From Syntrophopropionicum sp964397525 (lineage in GTDB: Bacteria > Bacillota > Desulfotomaculia > Desulfotomaculales > Pelotomaculaceae), in contig CAYNIY010000013.1 of assembly GCA_964397525.1 (NCBI GenBank), forward strand, positions 1 through 35,028: DNA of 35,028 bases, in the 5' to 3' direction. Position 1 is the stretch's first letter. Each line of letters starts with the position of its first letter. Under the pieces are notes generated by a model, which worked only from the letters and a program-made list of their open reading frames with translations, ran no database searches and was not told the origin of the DNA. Below are positions 32,410 to 35,028 of this stretch, piece by piece. Both the position numbers and the translations under genes were made by a program.

Positions 32410-34119
32410 CTATTCTTTCATTAGCTTTATCAGCTGGCTCAGCTGGACTTTGGTTTCCGCGGTCGTTTCTCCCAAAAGGCCGGCAATTACCTGGGCAACA
32501 GTCATCTGCTTCTTAATAACCTCCTGCGCCCGCTCAATTGTCTCTGTCTTAACCAGCAAAAGATCTTTCCGCTGTTTCAATTCATTTGTAATATCCGTGA
32601 AGATTGCTACCGCGCTTTTTTCCAGGGGAAAAATAATCTGACGGGCAATCTTGCCGTTATATAATTCACTTGCGTCCACCTTTACTATTTTCATTTCTTT
32701 AAAAACACGTTCGAAGCCTGCCGGATTAACCAGGGTATCAATCTTTTCTCCGATTACATTCTTTTTGCAGTCAAACATTTTTTTAGCCGCTGGATTTATT
32801 TCCTGAATAATAAGGTCTTCATTAAAGATAATTACGCCGTCAGGGAGCGCGCTGAGAACCAGGTTAGAGATGGATTCCGCCCTTTTCCTCATGTAAGGTA
32901 TGCACATTTGTGACTCTGCATTACCATGAAACACCGCGACTGCCTTTTCCCTGCAGGAGTCAAAACCGCAGGCGCCGCAGTTCAGCTCGTCTTCGGGTGT
33001 GAACTTATCTGTCAGGGCTAATATGTTTTTCATCTGTTCCGGAGTTGGTTCAGGCAGCAGGGTTTTTCTATCCTGGTAGGTACGATATAGATCTGCCCAG
33101 GGCAATGAGGGCAGTTGGTCATTGTTTGCCTCATTGTTCTGCAGAGAATAGTAATCCAATAATATTGTCTTTTTCGTGTAAGTATCTCCATCCGATACCC
33201 CGTAAGGACCCCCCAGGCACCCGCCGCTGCAGGCCAGCAATTCCATGAATAAAGGTCTGCGGCTCGGTGCTGTAGTGTTAAAATTATCAAAAAGCTCTAT
33301 GCAGTTACTGATACCGGTAACACTTTGAAAGCTCTTGTCCAGCATATCGGTGCTGAGGGATGTCGCCAGCAGCTGCCCGCCTTCAGCAGGGAATAGCCGG
33401 GCTGGTCCAGGAGTGTAACCATCAAATTTTGCAGGTGAGATTTTACTCAAGTCGATTCCTTCCTGTTGTATCCACTCCCAAATTTCTTTGAAACCAAGGA
33501 CAAAGTCGACCGCATTTTTAGCATGATCCGATAATCCCTCTCCTTTTTTGGCAATACAAGGACCGATAAAAACCACTTTAGCGCCTGGGAACTGGCTTTT
33601 CAGCAGCCGGCCGTGGGCGACCATGGGTGAAACCAGGGGTGACAGGTAAGGTATTAAATGCGGGTAATGGCGTTCGACAAGGTTGATCACGACCGGGCAG
33701 GCGCTTGACATAAGCGGTCCCGGGGGATTGACCCGCATATGCTCGGCGCAGATCAGCTCTGCCCCGACAGAACACTGCCCGACGTAAGAAAAACCGAGCT
33801 GCCTGAGCAGCGCGGGGAACACAGCAGGGTCGGCCAGCGGCAGCATTGCTGGGAAGGAGGGCGCCACACTGGCTATAACCGGTACGACTTTTTCAGATAA
33901 AAGCTGCTTTACGTCATTCACATGGCTGATTACAACTTTAGCTTTCTGGGGGCACACCATGGTGCACAGGCCGTCCTGGATACAGCTTTCTTCGATAACC
34001 TGGGCATAAAGCTGAGCGTCAGGGCTGTCTGACTTGATGCAGATTGATTTTACCGGACATGAGCGGATACATTTATAGCAGTCGCGGCATTTCGCTTCAT
34101 TGGTGCTGATCAATTTCAT
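32410..34119 (-). CDS. HydS-like sensory [FeFe]-hydrogenase with PAS domain
   Basis: The start is taken as ATG at 34119 (GGGGGT upstream, one base after the preceding gene). The frame extends to 34182, but that would overlap the neighbour. Order: ferredoxin Cys set C11/C14/C17/C21, a second incomplete set (CIQDGLCTMVCP), an H-cluster domain, a CGACGFDSCREKA Fe-S motif, a PAS domain near residues 415-500 and a C-terminal coiled coil. H-cluster Cys ligands remain in SACP, GPCIAKK and ACSGGC. The proton-relay Cys is Ala (SSAC, against TSCC), and the Met of MPC and VMAC are Gly and Leu. These are the changes seen in sensory rather than catalytic hydrogenases. It probably senses H2 or redox state and signals to the downstream phosphatase. 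Confidence 0.88.
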   Translation of the reverse strand: MKLISTNEAKCRDCYKCIRSCPVKSICIKSDSPDAQLYAQVIEESCIQDGLCTMVCPQKAKVVISHVNDVKQLLSEKVVPVIASVAPSFPAMLPLADPAVFPALLRQLGFSYVGQCSVGAELICAEHMRVNPPGPLMSSACPVVINLVERHYPHLIPYLSPLVSPMVAHGRLLKSQFPGAKVVFIGPCIAKKGEGLSDHAKNAVDFVLGFKEIWEWIQQEGIDLSKISPAKFDGYTPGPARLFPAEGGQLLATSLSTDMLDKSFQSVTGISNCIELFDNFNTTAPSRRPLFMELLACSGGCLGGPYGVSDGDTYTKKTILLDYYSLQNNEANNDQLPSLPWADLYRTYQDRKTLLPEPTPEQMKNILALTDKFTPEDELNCGACGFDSCREKAVAVFHGNAESQMCIPYMRKRAESISNLVLSALPDGVIIFNEDLIIQEINPAAKKMFDCKKNVIGEKIDTLVNPAGFERVFKEMKIVKVDASELYNGKIARQIIFPLEKSAVAIFTDITNELKQRKDLLLVKTETIERAQEVIKKQMTVAQVIAGLLGETTAETKVQLSQLIKLMKE

Positions 34120-34120
34120 T

Positions 34121-34378
34121 TTATTTACCCCCATATATGGCAGGGAATACTTCTTTTTCGAACAAATCGACAATGCTCTCACCAGTTACTTTTGAGAAAG
34201 TTTTTTCTCCGATCTTTACTGTAACACCATCTGAGCAGCGCTCGAAGCAAAAGTTTCCCTTTAGAGTAACAATGTCATCAAGTTGGTAATGGGCGATCAG
34301 GCTTTCAATCTCTGCAATGACATTTTTAGAACCGCGTAAAAAACACGAGCTGCCGACACATACCTGAATAACCAGCAT
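34121..34378 (-). CDS. Thioredoxin-like [2Fe-2S] ferredoxin (NuoE C-terminal type)
   Basis: The 85-aa protein matches the C-terminal thioredoxin-like fold of NuoE/HydC-type subunits, with [2Fe-2S] ligands C-x4-C (CVGSSC, residues 7-12) and C-x3-C (CFERC). It lacks the N-terminal helical part of NuoE. The ATG is preceded by GAGGGTG. It is the first gene of the minus-strand operon with the HydS-like protein, phosphatase and CBS-ACT genes, and its stop is one base from the HydS start. It probably exchanges electrons with the HydS Fe-S clusters. It diverges from ilvN. Confidence 0.9.
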   Translation of the reverse strand: MLVIQVCVGSSCFLRGSKNVIAEIESLIAHYQLDDIVTLKGNFCFERCSDGVTVKIGEKTFSKVTGESIVDLFEKEVFPAIYGGK

Positions 34379-34582
34379 TTACACACCCTCATCAGTTAAA
34401 TAATTTGACCCGCTTTACAGGAGTTAATCACGATCACTTTTTCGGCGCTATGCTGTTGAATTCCTTTAAGATGTGCGTTTTGCGGAAATAATACTTTGAC
34501 ATTTATGATCATAAAAAAGATAGACAGAAATTGAATATGTGATAGAATTTTTATTAGGTTCAGGAGGGAAGGATGATTAATT

Positions 34583-35028
34583 TTGAAAAATACACTAGCT
34601 GTCCTTGTTGTTAATAAACCTGGAGTTTTAGCCCGCATATCTGGTCTTCTAAGCCGGCGGGTGGTAAACATTGAAAGCATCGCTGCCGGTTATACCGAAG
34701 AACCGGATGTGACCCGGATCACCCTGGATGTGAAGGGTGATGAACAGGTGCTGGAACAGGTAATAAAGCAGCTTTCAAAATTGGTGGATGTGATAAAAAT
34801 TGTTGAGCTGAAGACTGAAGAATCGGTTGAGCGCGAACTTGCTTTGATTAAAGTCAAAGCCGAAAACAACCGCAGATCTGATATTGTCAACCTGGTATCA
34901 GTATTCAGGGCGAATATAATTGATGTAAACAAAGAGACCATGATCGTTGAAATCCTGGGCGATGCAAAAAAGATCAGCGCGTTCTGTTCAGTGCTTGAGG
35001 ATTACGGCATTGTCGAACTGGTCCGGAC
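34583..35028 (+). CDS. ilvN: Acetolactate synthase small subunit (ACT domain), 5' part
   Basis: The gene runs off the right edge; 148 codons are visible. The N-terminal ACT domain is clear (KNTLAVLVVNKPGVLARISGLLSRR, VVNIESIAAGYTEEPDVTRITL, shown by their typical ends NKPGVL and NIESIAAG). The second regulatory domain follows (ELALIKVKAENNRRSDIVNLV). This subunit activates the catalytic IlvB and confers valine feedback. The start is TTG at 34583, with AGGAGGGAAGG about 13 bases before. An ATG at 34573 is in another frame and stops at once. The large subunit is not upstream, where the neighbour is divergent, so ilvB must be downstream or elsewhere. TTGACA at 34493-34498 may be its -35. Confidence 0.92.
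   Translation, partial: MKNTLAVLVVNKPGVLARISGLLSRRVVNIESIAAGYTEEPDVTRITLDVKGDEQVLEQVIKQLSKLVDVIKIVELKTEESVERELALIKVKAENNRRSDIVNLVSVFRANIIDVNKETMIVEILGDAKKISAFCSVLEDYGIVELVR

Noticed and set aside
34120..34182. 21-residue N-terminal extension of the HydS-like protein
   Set aside because: It would overlap the [2Fe-2S] gene by about 60 bases, while ATG 34119 has a good ribosome site and begins a standard ferredoxin motif.
34379..34582. T-box or riboswitch upstream of ilvN
   Set aside because: The gap is about 200 bases, with no T-box sequence (GGTGG.ACCGCG) and no terminator/antiterminator pair seen.

Overview
The window looks like chromosome from an anaerobic Gram-positive Clostridia of the Pelotomaculum/Desulfotomaculum (Peptococcaceae) kind. 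This is inferred from gene content: NfnAB, a sensory [FeFe]-hydrogenase, ANTAR regulators, lipoprotein-type transport and strong Shine-Dalgarno sites. I could not run a database search, so the genus is a guess. No rRNA, tRNA, IS element, prophage or CRISPR array was seen, and no stretch over 300 bases lacks a gene.

Region 1 (1-7273, + strand) reads as a metal-oxyanion module. It holds the 3' end of an Ig-like surface protein, a FecCD-family ABC importer (permease, ATPase, lipoprotein receptor), a TiaS-N-terminal-like protein, a 75-aa unknown, a molybdenum-storage-protein homologue and a MOT1-type molybdate/sulfate permease. The last two suggest that the importer carries molybdate or tungstate rather than iron or cobalamin (inference).

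Region 2 (7383-12545, - strand) holds a 56-aa Cys-rich protein that is easily missed, glutamate dehydrogenase, a glutamine-synthetase-like protein with altered active-site residues, and a soluble histidine kinase/OmpR-type regulator pair.

Region 3 (12828-27683, + strand) is a large nitrogen-assimilation block: ANTAR regulator 1, NfnAB transhydrogenase, a GS-like protein lacking several catalytic residues, a GOGAT-FMN-domain protein with an N-terminal Cys cluster, ANTAR regulator 2 (Glu at the phospho-acceptor position), a canonical GS, and GOGAT large and small subunits. Nfn can supply NADPH to GOGAT. GS and GOGAT form the ammonium assimilation cycle, with GDH as the alternative route.

The most striking feature is a set of five leader RNAs. 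They lie before GS-like 2, ANTAR 2, glnA, gltB and, on the opposite strand, a KaiC-like/PEP-synthase-like gene. In each, a hexaloop hairpin with G at loop position 4 overlaps the 5' arm of an intrinsic terminator. Four of the five also have a convincing first hexaloop. This is the architecture of ANTAR antitermination targets (EutV/NasR type), so the window appears to contain both the regulators and a local antitermination regulon.

Region 4 (27711-34378, - strand) carries that KaiC-like/ATP-grasp protein, then a likely operon: thioredoxin-like [2Fe-2S] protein, HydS-like sensory hydrogenase with PAS domain, SpoIIE/PP2C-type phosphatase and a CBS-ACT protein. The right edge holds the start of an acetolactate synthase small subunit gene on the + strand.
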